64,000 bases of DNA. Origin: Pseudomonadota bacterium (lineage in GTDB: Bacteria > Pseudomonadota > Gammaproteobacteria > Steroidobacterales > Steroidobacteraceae). Below are positions 42,025-50,040 of this stretch, piece by piece. Every line of letters starts with the position of its first letter. Positions within the stretch are counted from its first letter, which is position 1. Position numbers and translations under genes: made by a program. The stretch covers positions 6,216 through 70,215 of the forward strand of contig JAEYUC010000048.1 of the NCBI GenBank assembly GCA_023433705.1, written 5' to 3'. The notes below the pieces were generated by a model, which was not told the DNA's origin, made no database searches, and saw only the letters and a program-made list of their open reading frames with translations.

Positions 42025-42888
42025 TCACTGCTCGCGCGCTGGGATATCGTGCTCGAGGCGGGTTGAGCGCGGGTGTGCGGCGGGGGCGGCCGCGAGCTGC
42101 TCGTCGATGATTCGCGCGAGCCAGGTTTCGTTGGGCCGGCCGCTCCAGCGTTCGGCGACCTCGCCATCGCGGCCGATCAGGTAGCTCAGTGGATAGAACT
42201 TGCCCGCGTCGTAGAAATCCGGCGCGCGATCGAGCCGGCCCTGGACGCCGTCGAAGCGGTTCGTCGCCAGGAATTGCTCGAGCACGGCGGGCTCTTCGAG
42301 CGACACGTACAACACCACGAATCCATCGTTCCCGTGCTCGCGTTGCATCTTCGAGAGCAGCGGCATCTCCTGCCTGCAGGGTGCGCACCACGTGGCCCAG
42401 AAATTGATCAGCACCACGTTGCCGCGCAGCTCCGAGAGGCTGCGCAGTTCTCCCGCGGTGTCGAAGTACGTGAGATCGGGTGCGCGCGCGTTCAGCGTCG
42501 GCATCATCATCGCGATGGGCGTCGAGCGCCCATCGAGCCGCAACAGTATTCCGACCGCGCCGAGCAGCGCGAGCGCGGCGGCGGGAATGCCGAGCCGGAC
42601 ACGCGGGGGCATGTCCCGCGTGAACCACCACGCGGCGCCCGCGATCAGTACGGCAACGCAGACATAAAACGCAGGCGCTCGGAACCAGAGCCTGTCCGGG
42701 CCGAATCTGCCGGTGAAATACGCAAGCGCGAGGGCGCCGACCCAGCCGTAACCGAGCAGGGTTGCGGTCCACGCGCCGACGCTCACGAGGTGAGAACGTC
42801 GGCCGGAATCCGCGCGCAGCAGCCACGCGCCGAGCGCAATCGCGGTGATGGCACAGGCGAGCGTGATCCAGACGGTGTGGGTTTCCAC
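42025..42888 (-). CDS. TlpA-type membrane-anchored thioredoxin domain protein
   Basis: A 287-residue protein with three to four hydrophobic helices in the first 115 residues (ACAITAIALGAWLLRA, WTATLLGYGWVGALALAYF, VCVAVLIAGAAWWF, GIPAAALALLGAVGIL), then a periplasmic thioredoxin fold with the active site WCAPC in NFWATWCAPCRQEMP. A peroxiredoxin-like SLEEPAVLEQFL follows. Members of this group reduce periplasmic disulfides, for example in cytochrome c maturation. GTG start at 42888. It shares a strand with the DoxX gene just upstream (58-nt gap). Confidence 0.85.
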   Translation of the reverse strand: METHTVWITLACAITAIALGAWLLRADSGRRSHLVSVGAWTATLLGYGWVGALALAYFTGRFGPDRLWFRAPAFYVCVAVLIAGAAWWFTRDMPPRVRLGIPAAALALLGAVGILLRLDGRSTPIAMMMPTLNARAPDLTYFDTAGELRSLSELRGNVVLINFWATWCAPCRQEMPLLSKMQREHGNDGFVVLYVSLEEPAVLEQFLATNRFDGVQGRLDRAPDFYDAGKFYPLSYLIGRDGEVAERWSGRPNETWLARIIDEQLAAAPAAHPRSTRLEHDIPAREQ

Positions 42889-42946
42889 CGCGGCAATTGT
42901 GGCACCGCGGCGACGCGCGGCGACTCGCGCGCGACGCGATGTGTTG

Positions 42947-43432
42947 TCAGTGCTCGCCGACGTTGTTAGCGCGAGGTTCCCGTCCGCCGCGCAGCGCCTC
43001 GAGCGACCAGCGGCCTCCGCCGAACGCGATCAGCACGATCAGCATGAGTCCCCAGAAGTAGTGCTGGCCACGGGCGGCCTCGAAGCCATCGGCGCCCAGC
43101 ACGTGCCAGTAGGAAGCCAGCGCGACCGCGTTGACCGTGAACAGGCCGAGCGCCCCGATGCGGGTGAAGAGTCCGGCCACGAGCAACACGGGAAAGACGA
43201 GCTCGCCGAAGGTTCCCGCGACCGCGGCCAGTTCGGGCGCAAGCAGCGGCACGCGGTACTCGCTGCGGAAGAGCTCGACCGTCGTGTCCCAGGTAGTTAG
43301 TTTGAGCCAGCCCGACGCGAGGAACTGCCAGCTCACCCACAAGCGGATGCCGAGCAGCACCGGCGGCTGGAGCAGGTCGCACGCCCGTGCGACGACGGCA
43401 TCGAAGGCATCGAACCTGGCAAGCGTGGTCAT
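42947..43432 (-). CDS. DoxX family membrane protein
   Basis: A 161-residue protein with four predicted membrane segments. The block LGIRLWVSWQFLASGWLKL is the DoxX start, and the second half is LVFPVLLVAGLFTRIGALGLFTVNAVALA, ending in FWGLMLIVLIAFGGG. DoxX-type proteins occur near redox enzymes; the function of this family is not settled. It is upstream of, and probably co-transcribed with, the TlpA-type gene. Start ATG 43432. Confidence 0.85.
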   Translation of the reverse strand: MTTLARFDAFDAVVARACDLLQPPVLLGIRLWVSWQFLASGWLKLTTWDTTVELFRSEYRVPLLAPELAAVAGTFGELVFPVLLVAGLFTRIGALGLFTVNAVALASYWHVLGADGFEAARGQHYFWGLMLIVLIAFGGGRWSLEALRGGREPRANNVGEH

Positions 43433-43766
43433 CGAAATCTCCCGCAGTAGTTGGATTGGACCGTGTCGAAATCCGCCGCGTCGCCTCGCGACCAGTTAGG
43501 CCGCGCCGGCCGCGGAGGCTCTTGTTTGCCGCGGGCAGTGCTGGCCCGCAACGTTCCCGGAGTGGCTCGGTTTTCCAAGCCAATCAATCAGTTACGACGC
43601 ACCAGCGATACATGGGGCCTTTGGCTGTGGGCGACCCGCCACGATGACTTCAGTGCGGCGAGTCCCGACGTCCAGAAAGACCGGTCCGCGCGGCCGGAAA
43701 TTGCGCAGGACTGTTGCGGAGATTTACGGTAGTTTTCCCCGCCTACCTCAGGGGAGGCGATGAGCG
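43433..43766. other. Gene-free spacer with a hairpin at the 3' end
   Basis: No frame here has natural composition. The last part (43741-43758) reads GCCTACCTCAGGGGAGGC, whose ends can pair with each other (GCCT with AGGC, CC with GG). It covers the Shine-Dalgarno of the following gene, so a pairing that hides the ribosome site is possible. No promoter consensus is convincing. Confidence 0.4.
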
Positions 43767-44144
43767 ATGCAACTGTCGCAAATGTGGCGCGAGCATCTGC
43801 AGGCGGGTTGTCCGCTCGAAGTGCGCGGACTGAACATCGCTGGCACACAGATTGGTGCGCTCGATGCCGAGATCACGGCCTGCGTCAGCGCATGTGTCAC
43901 GCACTCTCTCAAGATGGATTCGCGGATCGAGCGACGCCTGCAGGACATCGCGCAGGCGCTCGAGGATTTCCAGGGACAGGCGGCTCCCGAGGTGGCCGCC
44001 TATTGCACGCGCCTCAACAAGCTCGTGAGCGCGGTACTCGTGAACGCCGGGCCGATCGTCGACGCAGACAAGGACCCCGCGGCGCGCGAGTCCTCGATCA
44101 GCGATTCCGGAAGGTTCACGCGACCGGGAGTCCGCCGCAGGTAG
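43767..44144 (+). CDS. Small hypothetical protein with helical N-terminal domain
   Basis: A 125-residue protein, MQLSQMWREHLQAGCPLEV onward. The composition is natural and it has helices with two Cys (TACVSACVTH at about 37-46). The C-terminal 25 residues are polar and probably disordered. I do not recognise a family. ATG at 43767 is chosen because GGGGAGG is 10-16 nt upstream; a different frame starting at ATG 43760 is Arg-rich and looks like noise. The gene converges on msrB with 6 nt between stops. Confidence 0.5.
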   Translation: MQLSQMWREHLQAGCPLEVRGLNIAGTQIGALDAEITACVSACVTHSLKMDSRIERRLQDIAQALEDFQGQAAPEVAAYCTRLNKLVSAVLVNAGPIVDADKDPAARESSISDSGRFTRPGVRRR

Positions 44145-44150
44145 CCAGGA

Positions 44151-44552
44151 CTACTTCGGTTCGAACTTGAGCGAAATCCCGTTCATGCAGTAACGCTGCC
44201 CGGTCGGCGCGGGACCGTCGTTGAACACGTGTCCGAGATGACCGCCGCAGTTCGCGCAATGCACTTCCACGCGCGTCATGCCGTGTGAAGTATCCGTGGT
44301 CGTCGCGACCGCGCCGGGCAACGGCCGGAAGAAGCTGGGCCAGCCGGATCCGCTTTCGTATTTCGTGCTCGACTCGAAAAGCGGGTGACCGCAGGCGGCG
44401 CAGGCGTATTGGCCGGTGCGTTTTTCGTAGTTGAGCGAGCTCGTGCCCGCGCGTTCGGTGCCGTGCTCGCGCAGCACGCGGAACTGTTCCGGCGTCAGCA
44501 GCGAGCGCCACTCGGTTTCGGATTTCTCGACCGCGAAGTTTTCGTTCGCCAT
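44151..44552 (-). CDS. msrB: Peptide-methionine (R)-S-oxide reductase
   Basis: A 133-residue MsrB. The zinc site has two CxxC pairs: CAAC (51-54) and CANC (99-102). The catalytic Cys is 122 in RYCMNGISLKF. The family blocks KYESGSGWPSFFRP and HCANCGGHLGHVFNDGP are present. It repairs methionine-R-sulfoxide in oxidised proteins. There is no visible resolving Cys in the usual upstream position (SSTKYESG instead of CxxK), so recycling probably uses thioredoxin directly. Start ATG 44552. Confidence 0.95.
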   Translation of the reverse strand: MANENFAVEKSETEWRSLLTPEQFRVLREHGTERAGTSSLNYEKRTGQYACAACGHPLFESSTKYESGSGWPSFFRPLPGAVATTTDTSHGMTRVEVHCANCGGHLGHVFNDGPAPTGQRYCMNGISLKFEPK

Positions 44553-44624
44553 ATCTCGCGACTCCTCGGGGTTCGTGCAGGGGACCGGCGAGATGGGGAT
44601 GATATTTCAGTTCCCCATGAGCAA

Positions 44625-44691
44625 AACGGGGACAGACCGTCAGGTCTGTCCCCGTTAGAAGCAGGAGGGGACAGACTTGAAGTCTGTCCCC
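44625..44691. repeat. Two tandem GGGGACAGA palindromes (REP/BIME-like)
   Basis: The first is a perfect 14-bp stem, AACGGGGACAGACC at 44625-44638 with GGTCTGTCCCCGTT at 44643-44656 and a 4-nt loop. The second is GGGGACAGACTT at 44667-44678 with AAGTCTGTCCCC at 44680-44691 around a single central G. Both lie in the gap between msrB and hppA; both can fold as hairpins and could terminate hppA transcription (the hppA stop is at 44700). Same core as the repeat at 531-652. Confidence 0.85.
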
Positions 44692-44699
44692 GGGGTCGA

Positions 44700-46775
44700 T
44701 CAAAGCAACGGGACCAGCAACAACGCGACGATGTTGATGATCTTGATCAACGGGTTGATCGCGGGGCCGGCGGTGTCCTTGTAGGGATCGCCGACCGTGT
44801 CGCCCGTGACCGAAGCCTTGTGCGCTTCGGAACCCTTGCCGCCGAAGTTGCCTTCCTCGATGTACTTCTTCGCGTTGTCCCAGGCGCCGCCACCGGTGCA
44901 CATGGAGATCGCGACGAAGAGGCCGGTCACGATGGTGCCGATCAGCAGGCCGCCGAGCGCGCGGATGCCGGCGCCCGGACCCATGAGCCAGTTCAGGCCG
45001 AAAGCCACGATCACCGGGATCAGGATGGGCAGCAGCGAGGGAACGATCATTTCCTTGATCGCGGCGCGGGTCAGCAGATCGACCGCGGTGCCGTACTCGG
45101 GCTTCGCGGTGCCTTCCATGATGCCCTTGATCTCGCGGAACTGGCGGCGCACTTCCGTCACCACCGAGCCCGCGGCGCGGCCGACGGCTTCCATCGCCAT
45201 CGCGCCGAACAGATAGGGCACGAGGCCGCCGATGAACAGGCCGATGATCACGGCCGGATCCGACAGCGAGAACGACACCATCTCGCGGCCGGTGGCGGCG
45301 AGGTGCGTCTCGAGGTTGTGCGTGTAGTCGGCGAACAGCACGAGCGCGGCGAGACCGGCCGAGCCGATCGCGTAACCCTTCGTGACCGCCTTCGTCGTGT
45401 TGCCCACGGCGTCGAGCGGATCCGTGATGTCGCGGATCTTCTTGTCGAGACCCGACATCTCGGCGATGCCGCCGGCGTTGTCCGTGATCGGGCCGTACGC
45501 ATCGAGCGCCACGACCATGCCGGTCAGCGACAACATCGAGGTGGCCGCGATCGCGATGCCGTACAGGCCGCCCAACTCATACGCGCCGTAGATGGCCAGG
45601 CAGATCGCGATGACCGGCAGCGCGGTCGACTTCATCGACACGCCCAGGCCCGCGATGATGTTCGTGGCGTGACCGGTCTGCGAAGCGGCCGCGGTCTTTT
45701 GAACCGGGCTGTACTCCGTCGCCGTGTAGTACTCGGTGATGACGATCATCGCCGCGGTGAGCGCGAGGCCGATCAGCGAGCAGTAGAAGAGGTGGCGGGC
45801 GAGCGCCGGTTCCGCTTCGGTGTTCATGACCAGCGCTTCGGTGATGAACCAGAACGCGATGGCCGAGATGACGCCCGAGACGATGACGCCCTTGTACAGC
45901 GCGTTCATGATCTTGCCGCCTTCGGAGGTCTTCACGAAGAACGTGCCGACGATGGAGGCGACGATGGACGCCGCGCCGAGCGCGAGCGGGTACAGGATCG
46001 CATTCACGCCCATGCCCGACATCATGAGACCGCCCAGGAGCATGGTCGCGACCAGCGTCACCGCGTAGGTCTCGAACAGGTCCGCGGCCATGCCGGCGCA
46101 GTCGCCGACGTTGTCGCCTACGTTGTCCGCGATGACCGCCGGGTTGCGCGGGTCGTCCTCGGGAATGCCGGCTTCGACCTTGCCGACGAGGTCCGCGCCG
46201 ACGTCAGCGCCCTTGGTGAAGATGCCGCCGCCGAGGCGCGCGAAAATCGAGATCAGTGAACCACCGAACGCGAGACCGACGAGCGCGTGCAGCGCGACGT
46301 CCTGCTCGTCGGGGGGAAGGATGTGCGCGAGGACCGCGTAGTAGGCCGCGACACCCAGCAGGCCGAGTCCGACCACCAGCATGCCGGTGATGGCGCCGCC
46401 CTTGAACGCGACCTGCAGCGCGGCGTTGAGTCCGTTGTTGGCGGCTTCGGCCGTGCGCACGTTCGCGCGCACCGAGATGTTCATGCCGATGTATCCGGCC
46501 AGGCCCGAAAGCACCGCGCCGACCGCGAAGCCGCCCGCCGTGTACCAGTCGAGCGCGAAGCCGATGATCACGAACAACAAAGCGCCGACGATCGAGATCG
46601 TCGTGTATTGCCGGTTGAGATAGGCCTTGGCGCCGGCCTGGATGGCCGCCGCGATTTCCTGCATGCGTGCGTTGCCCGCGGGAAGCTTGAGGATCGCCAT
46701 CATCGAGAACACGCCGTACAGAACGGCGACGATGCCGGCACCAATGGCCAGCCACAGCCACGTCGTGGCAGTCAT
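44700..46775 (-). CDS. hppA: Membrane-bound proton-translocating pyrophosphatase
   Basis: A 691-residue membrane protein with about 16 hydrophobic segments. The pyrophosphate-binding segment DVGADLVGKVEAGIPEDDPRN with NPAVIADNVGDNVGD (191-225) is intact, with matching DNAGG in YGPITDNAGGIAEMSG (428-442) and GDTVGDPYKDTAGP near the C-terminus. The motif GNTTKA (458-463) carries Lys462 at the position that separates potassium-independent from potassium-dependent enzymes, so this one should be K+-independent. It couples PPi hydrolysis to proton export across the cytoplasmic membrane. Upstream ribosome site AGGAG is 6 nt before the ATG at 46775. PPi-type phosphofructokinase lies 0.9 kb upstream on the same strand. 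Confidence 0.96.
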   Translation of the reverse strand: MTATTWLWLAIGAGIVAVLYGVFSMMAILKLPAGNARMQEIAAAIQAGAKAYLNRQYTTISIVGALLFVIIGFALDWYTAGGFAVGAVLSGLAGYIGMNISVRANVRTAEAANNGLNAALQVAFKGGAITGMLVVGLGLLGVAAYYAVLAHILPPDEQDVALHALVGLAFGGSLISIFARLGGGIFTKGADVGADLVGKVEAGIPEDDPRNPAVIADNVGDNVGDCAGMAADLFETYAVTLVATMLLGGLMMSGMGVNAILYPLALGAASIVASIVGTFFVKTSEGGKIMNALYKGVIVSGVISAIAFWFITEALVMNTEAEPALARHLFYCSLIGLALTAAMIVITEYYTATEYSPVQKTAAASQTGHATNIIAGLGVSMKSTALPVIAICLAIYGAYELGGLYGIAIAATSMLSLTGMVVALDAYGPITDNAGGIAEMSGLDKKIRDITDPLDAVGNTTKAVTKGYAIGSAGLAALVLFADYTHNLETHLAATGREMVSFSLSDPAVIIGLFIGGLVPYLFGAMAMEAVGRAAGSVVTEVRRQFREIKGIMEGTAKPEYGTAVDLLTRAAIKEMIVPSLLPILIPVIVAFGLNWLMGPGAGIRALGGLLIGTIVTGLFVAISMCTGGGAWDNAKKYIEEGNFGGKGSEAHKASVTGDTVGDPYKDTAGPAINPLIKIINIVALLLVPLL

Positions 46776-46949
46776 GCGGAACTCCTGTCGGAAATCAGCG
46801 ATTTATTAGTTGGTTACGAACGTCCGCACGAGTCGGCCGCCCATAAGAGGGCGCGGACAATACCACCGAGCGTGAGCCCGGCCAACCAATTCGGGACATG
46901 ACAACGTAAGACAGCGCCCGTGGTTGAACCGCCGTTCGCCGCCGGCTGA

Positions 46950-46966
46950 CGCCGCGGTTCGCGGCG
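46950..46966. terminator. Short GC-rich hairpin, weak terminator candidate
   Basis: CGCCGCG (46950-46956) and CGCGGCG (46960-46966) form a perfect 7-bp stem with a 3-nt loop, 18 nt downstream of the glycine-zipper gene's stop. No U-run follows, so it is a weak candidate. The rest of the 46776-46984 gap contains no gene. Confidence 0.3.
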
Positions 46967-46984
46967 CGCCATTCCCGAGGAGGC

Positions 46985-47551
46985 TCAGCCTTCCAGCCTC
47001 CAGATACCGGTTCCGACCTGGCAAGCCGTTCCGGTCTTCTTCTCGGATGCCTTGCCGTGCGTGCTGACGAGGGTGAATTGCCGGCAGGACTTTCCAGAGA
47101 TTTTTCGACCCTGGCCCGGCTCGAGCGAGAAATTCACGCCGGTCGCGGGATTGGTCCATCTGACGGGGCGGCCGGCGATGCCAATTTCCAGCGCATGCCC
47201 GATGCAACCTCGATCCGCGTCGTCGAGAGCGCGGCCGATGCGCGAACCGATGAGCGCGCCCGCGGCGGCTCCGATGATGACCGCGACGGTGCGATTGTCC
47301 TCGGAAGAATTGCGGGCCGCGACCGTGCCGCCGATCACGCCGCCGACGACAGCGCCGATCTCCTCGCGGTTGCATGTTCCGGACGCCACCTGGAAATCCC
47401 GTTCCCAGGGGGTGCCCGTATAGCCGACGTACGCCGGATCATGCTTCTTGCGCCAGCCGTGCGCCGGCGCGTGCGCGGGCGGATCGGCAAGAGCGAGCGT
47501 GGACGATGTCAGCGCGGCGAACGCGATCGACGCGAGAACGGATCGGGACAT
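46985..47551 (-). CDS. Secreted glycine-zipper 2TM-type protein
   Basis: A 188-residue protein with a signal peptide (SVLASIAFAALTSSTLALA, cleavage near residue 22) and a glycine-zipper segment EEIGAVVGGVIGGTVAA followed by VIIGAAAGALIGSRIGRALD, as in the 17-kDa surface antigen/OmpA-like and RcnB-type families. The C-terminal half (RPVRWTNPATGVNFSLEPGQG, then SCRQFTLV) matches the beta-domain of the same group. Paired Cys residues (CNREEIG and CIGHA region) may form a disulfide. Probably periplasmic or outer-membrane associated; no activity is known. Confidence 0.8.
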   Translation of the reverse strand: MSRSVLASIAFAALTSSTLALADPPAHAPAHGWRKKHDPAYVGYTGTPWERDFQVASGTCNREEIGAVVGGVIGGTVAARNSSEDNRTVAVIIGAAAGALIGSRIGRALDDADRGCIGHALEIGIAGRPVRWTNPATGVNFSLEPGQGRKISGKSCRQFTLVSTHGKASEKKTGTACQVGTGIWRLEG

Positions 47552-47651
47552 GAAATGCTCCTGCGACAGAATTCAGGAGCTACTTATAGACGCGCGCCCG
47601 TCGCGGCAACATTCACGAATTCGCGACAGGTGTCGCACATCCGGATGGAAC

Positions 47652-47679
47652 CGCCGCACACGCTCGAGCGTGTGCGGCG
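47652..47679. terminator. Perfect 28-bp palindrome downstream of the phosphofructokinase gene
   Basis: CGCCGCACACGCTC (47652-47665) is followed by its exact reverse complement GAGCGTGTGCGGCG (47666-47679), a hairpin without a spacer. It lies 9 nt beyond the stop of the PPi-phosphofructokinase gene (stop 47689) and upstream of the glycine-zipper gene's start. No T-run follows, so termination would have to be Rho-assisted; it could also stabilise the 3' end of the mRNA. Confidence 0.55.
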
Positions 47680-47688
47680 CCGGAATCC

Positions 47689-48975
47689 TTACGGTTTGAA
47701 CTCGGTGTTCAGTTTCTTCTTCACCGCCACGCCCTTGATCTTCACGTACGCCGGCAGCCCGTCCTTGTACGGCGGGTAATCCTCGCCCTCGATCAGCGGC
47801 TGCAGATAGGCGCGGCACTTCTCGGTGATGCCGAAGCCGTCCTCGGTGATGCAGTCGCGCGGCAGTTTCTTCTCGACGTTCGCGACCTCGGACAGCGGCA
47901 CGCTGCCCACGACCCACTTATAGGGCTTCGACTTCTTGCGGATGATGGTCGGCATCACCGCATCCTTGCCGCCGACCGCGAGCTCGACCGCGGCCTTGCC
48001 CATCGCGTAGGCCTGCTGCACGTCGACCTTCGAGGCGACGTGGCGCGAAGCGCGCTGCAGGTAGTCGGGCACCGCCCAGTGATACTTGTAGCCGTGCGCC
48101 TCGCGGACCATGTTCGCGACGACCGGCGCGACGCCGCCGAGCTGCGTGTGGCCGAAGGCATCCTTGGTGCCGGCGTCCGCGAGGAACTTGCCGTCGGCGT
48201 CGTGCACGCCTTCGGACACGACGACCACGCAGTAACCCACGCGGCTAACTACATCCTTCACCTTCGCGAGGAACTTCTCCTTGTCGAAGGCGATTTCGGG
48301 GAACAGGATGATGTGCGGCGCCTCGTCCGGGCCCTTGCCCGCGAGTCCCGCGGCCGCGACGATCCAGCCGGCGTGGCGTCCCATGACTTCCATGACGAAC
48401 ACCTTCGTCGAAGTCTTCGCCATCGAGGCGACGTCGAGCGCGGCTTCGCGCGTCGAGACCGCGATGTACTTCGCGACCGAGCCGAAGCCGGGCGTGCAGT
48501 CCGTGTGCGGCAGATCGTTGTCGACGGTCTTCGGCACGCCGACGCAGATCACGCGGTGGCCTAGCTGATCGCCGATCTGGGACACCTTGTTCGCCGTGTC
48601 CATCGAATCGTTGCCGCCGTTGTAGAAGAAGTAGCCGATGTCGTGCGCCTTGAAGACTTCGATGAGGCGCTCGTATTTCGCGCGATCCTGCTCGAGGCTC
48701 TTGAGCTTGTAGCGGGCGCTGCCGAACGCGCCGGCCGGCGTGTAACGGAGGCCCTTGATCGTCGCGAGCGACTCGCGGCTCACGTCAATGAGATCTTCGG
48801 TCAACGCACCGACGATGCCGTGCCGGCCGGCGTAGACCTTGCCGATCTTCTTCGACTTCATCGCCGCTTCGATGACGCCCGCGGCGGACGCATTGATGAC
48901 CGCCGAGACGCCGCCCGATTGAGCATAAAACGCGTTCATGGGCTTGGATTTCCTGGCGGTGGGGCGCTTGCTCAT
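47689..48975 (-). CDS. pfp: 6-phosphofructokinase, pyrophosphate-dependent type
   Basis: A 428-residue protein, longer than the usual bacterial ATP enzyme. The signature NGGNDSMDTA (119-128) has Asp in the place of the Gly that allows ATP binding, and VPKTVDNDL (147-155) has Lys in place of Gly; both changes mark the PPi-dependent enzymes. Substrate-binding EVMGRHAGW is intact. The reaction converts fructose-6-phosphate and PPi to fructose-1,6-bisphosphate and phosphate, and is reversible. The ATG at 48975 leaves a Lys/Arg-rich 12-residue leader; ATG 48939 (MNAFYAQSGG) is an alternative. Its divergent neighbour is adk, 111 nt away. hppA downstream makes a PPi-linked energy theme. Confidence 0.88.
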   Translation of the reverse strand: MSKRPTARKSKPMNAFYAQSGGVSAVINASAAGVIEAAMKSKKIGKVYAGRHGIVGALTEDLIDVSRESLATIKGLRYTPAGAFGSARYKLKSLEQDRAKYERLIEVFKAHDIGYFFYNGGNDSMDTANKVSQIGDQLGHRVICVGVPKTVDNDLPHTDCTPGFGSVAKYIAVSTREAALDVASMAKTSTKVFVMEVMGRHAGWIVAAAGLAGKGPDEAPHIILFPEIAFDKEKFLAKVKDVVSRVGYCVVVVSEGVHDADGKFLADAGTKDAFGHTQLGGVAPVVANMVREAHGYKYHWAVPDYLQRASRHVASKVDVQQAYAMGKAAVELAVGGKDAVMPTIIRKKSKPYKWVVGSVPLSEVANVEKKLPRDCITEDGFGITEKCRAYLQPLIEGEDYPPYKDGLPAYVKIKGVAVKKKLNTEFKP

Positions 48976-49086
48976 GTGGGCTTCCGTTGTCTCGTGAAAA
49001 TGTCTCGCCGGCGTTTGCCGAACGGTAGTGGTTTGGGTACTGTGACGCCCCTTCGAGGGGGCAGGTTTCAAGGTCAAGAATCTAAC

Positions 49087-50028
49087 ATGCGCATCGTACT
49101 CATGGGCGCGCCCGGATCGGGCAAGGGCACCCAGGCCCAGCGTCTCGTAAAACATTTCCACATTCCGCACGTGTCCACGGGAGACATCCTGCGCAAGCAC
49201 CTTGCGGATGGAACGCCGCTGGGCTTGCGCGCCAAGGAAATCATGGCCGCGGGCGCGTACGTAGACGACGAGACGATGCTCGAGATCATCCGCGACCGGC
49301 TCACGAAGCCCGATGCGGCGAACGGCTTCATCCTCGACGGCTTCCCGCGCACGATCGCCCAGGCGGAAGGGTTGACCAAGCTGCTCGCCGAGCTCGGCAA
49401 GCCCATCGACGTCGTGCTGCTCTTCGAGGTGAACACGGACCAGCTCGTGAAGCGGCTGTCCGGGCGCCGCGTCTGCGAGTTGTGCGGCAAGGTTTTCCAC
49501 GTCGATTCCGCGCCGCCGTCCATTCCGCCGGAATGTGTGCCGGGCAGCACTGCTCACCAGGTGGTGCAGCGCCCCGACGACCAGGAAGACACCGTGCGCG
49601 AGCGCCTGCGTGTCTACGAGGAAAAGACCCGCAAGCCGGTTTCCGGCTACTACTCCTACACCGGGTTGATCCGCGTGATCGACGCCGAGGGGGACATCGA
49701 CGTGGTCACGCAAAGGATGTTCGACACGCTGGCCGCGGGCGGTGGCGCAGCGGCGGCACCGCGCAAGCAGGAAAAGAAGGCGAAGGCCAAAGGGTCGCGA
49801 GTCGCCGCGAAGCGCGCCACGGTCAAGGCGAAGAAACGCGCGCGCAAGGTCGTGCGGCTCAAGAAGGCGAATCCGCGTCCGTCGCGGATCGCGCGCGCGC
49901 GTCGCGCCAAGGCGAAGACGCGCGCGGTCGTGCGCGCGAAGGCGCGCAAGGTACGCAGCAAGGTGAAGCGCAAGTCGGCGGCGAAGCCGGCGCGCGCCAA
50001 GTCCGCGCGCAAGCGGTCGCGTAGATAG
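49087..50028 (+). CDS. adk: Adenylate kinase with a C-terminal histone-H1-like tail
   Basis: A 313-residue protein. Residues 1-217 are a complete adenylate kinase: P-loop GAPGSGKGTQ (8-17), DGFPRT (84-89), and a LID domain (CELCGKVFH...ECVPG, 130-153) that keeps three Cys of a zinc-type LID but lacks the fourth. It interconverts AMP, ATP and ADP. The extra 96 residues (218-313) are almost only Lys, Arg, Ala, Val and Ser, with roughly half basic residues (KKAKAKGSRVAAKRATVKAK and similar), as in histone H1-like or AlgP-type tails. Adenylate kinases normally end at 214-220 residues. ATG at 49087 begins the P-loop domain; a longer in-frame start is antisense to the phosphofructokinase gene. The tail could bind DNA, RNA or polyphosphate. 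Confidence 0.93.
   Translation: MRIVLMGAPGSGKGTQAQRLVKHFHIPHVSTGDILRKHLADGTPLGLRAKEIMAAGAYVDDETMLEIIRDRLTKPDAANGFILDGFPRTIAQAEGLTKLLAELGKPIDVVLLFEVNTDQLVKRLSGRRVCELCGKVFHVDSAPPSIPPECVPGSTAHQVVQRPDDQEDTVRERLRVYEEKTRKPVSGYYSYTGLIRVIDAEGDIDVVTQRMFDTLAAGGGAAAAPRKQEKKAKAKGSRVAAKRATVKAKKRARKVVRLKKANPRPSRIARARRAKAKTRAVVRAKARKVRSKVKRKSAAKPARAKSARKRSRR
49738..50028 (+). other. Lys/Arg/Ala-rich tail-coding segment of adk
   Basis: This is the part of the adk reading frame that codes for the histone-like tail. It uses GC-rich Lys/Arg/Ala codons, and the frame stays open through to the stop. Because it is in phase with a complete adenylate kinase, it is either a real fused tail or the result of a sequencing frameshift past the ordinary stop; no such frameshift is evident. 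Confidence 0.7.
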
Positions 50029-50040
50029 TCGCGCGCGAGC

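Noticed and set aside
43760..44170. An alternative frame to the small hypothetical gene at 43767
   Set aside because: Rich in Arg, Gly and Ala with no hydrophobic core pattern; the 43767 frame has natural composition and helices.
44385..46259. A 624-codon plus-strand frame opposite hppA
   Set aside because: Low-complexity Arg/Asp/His-rich translation caused by the hppA codons on the other strand.
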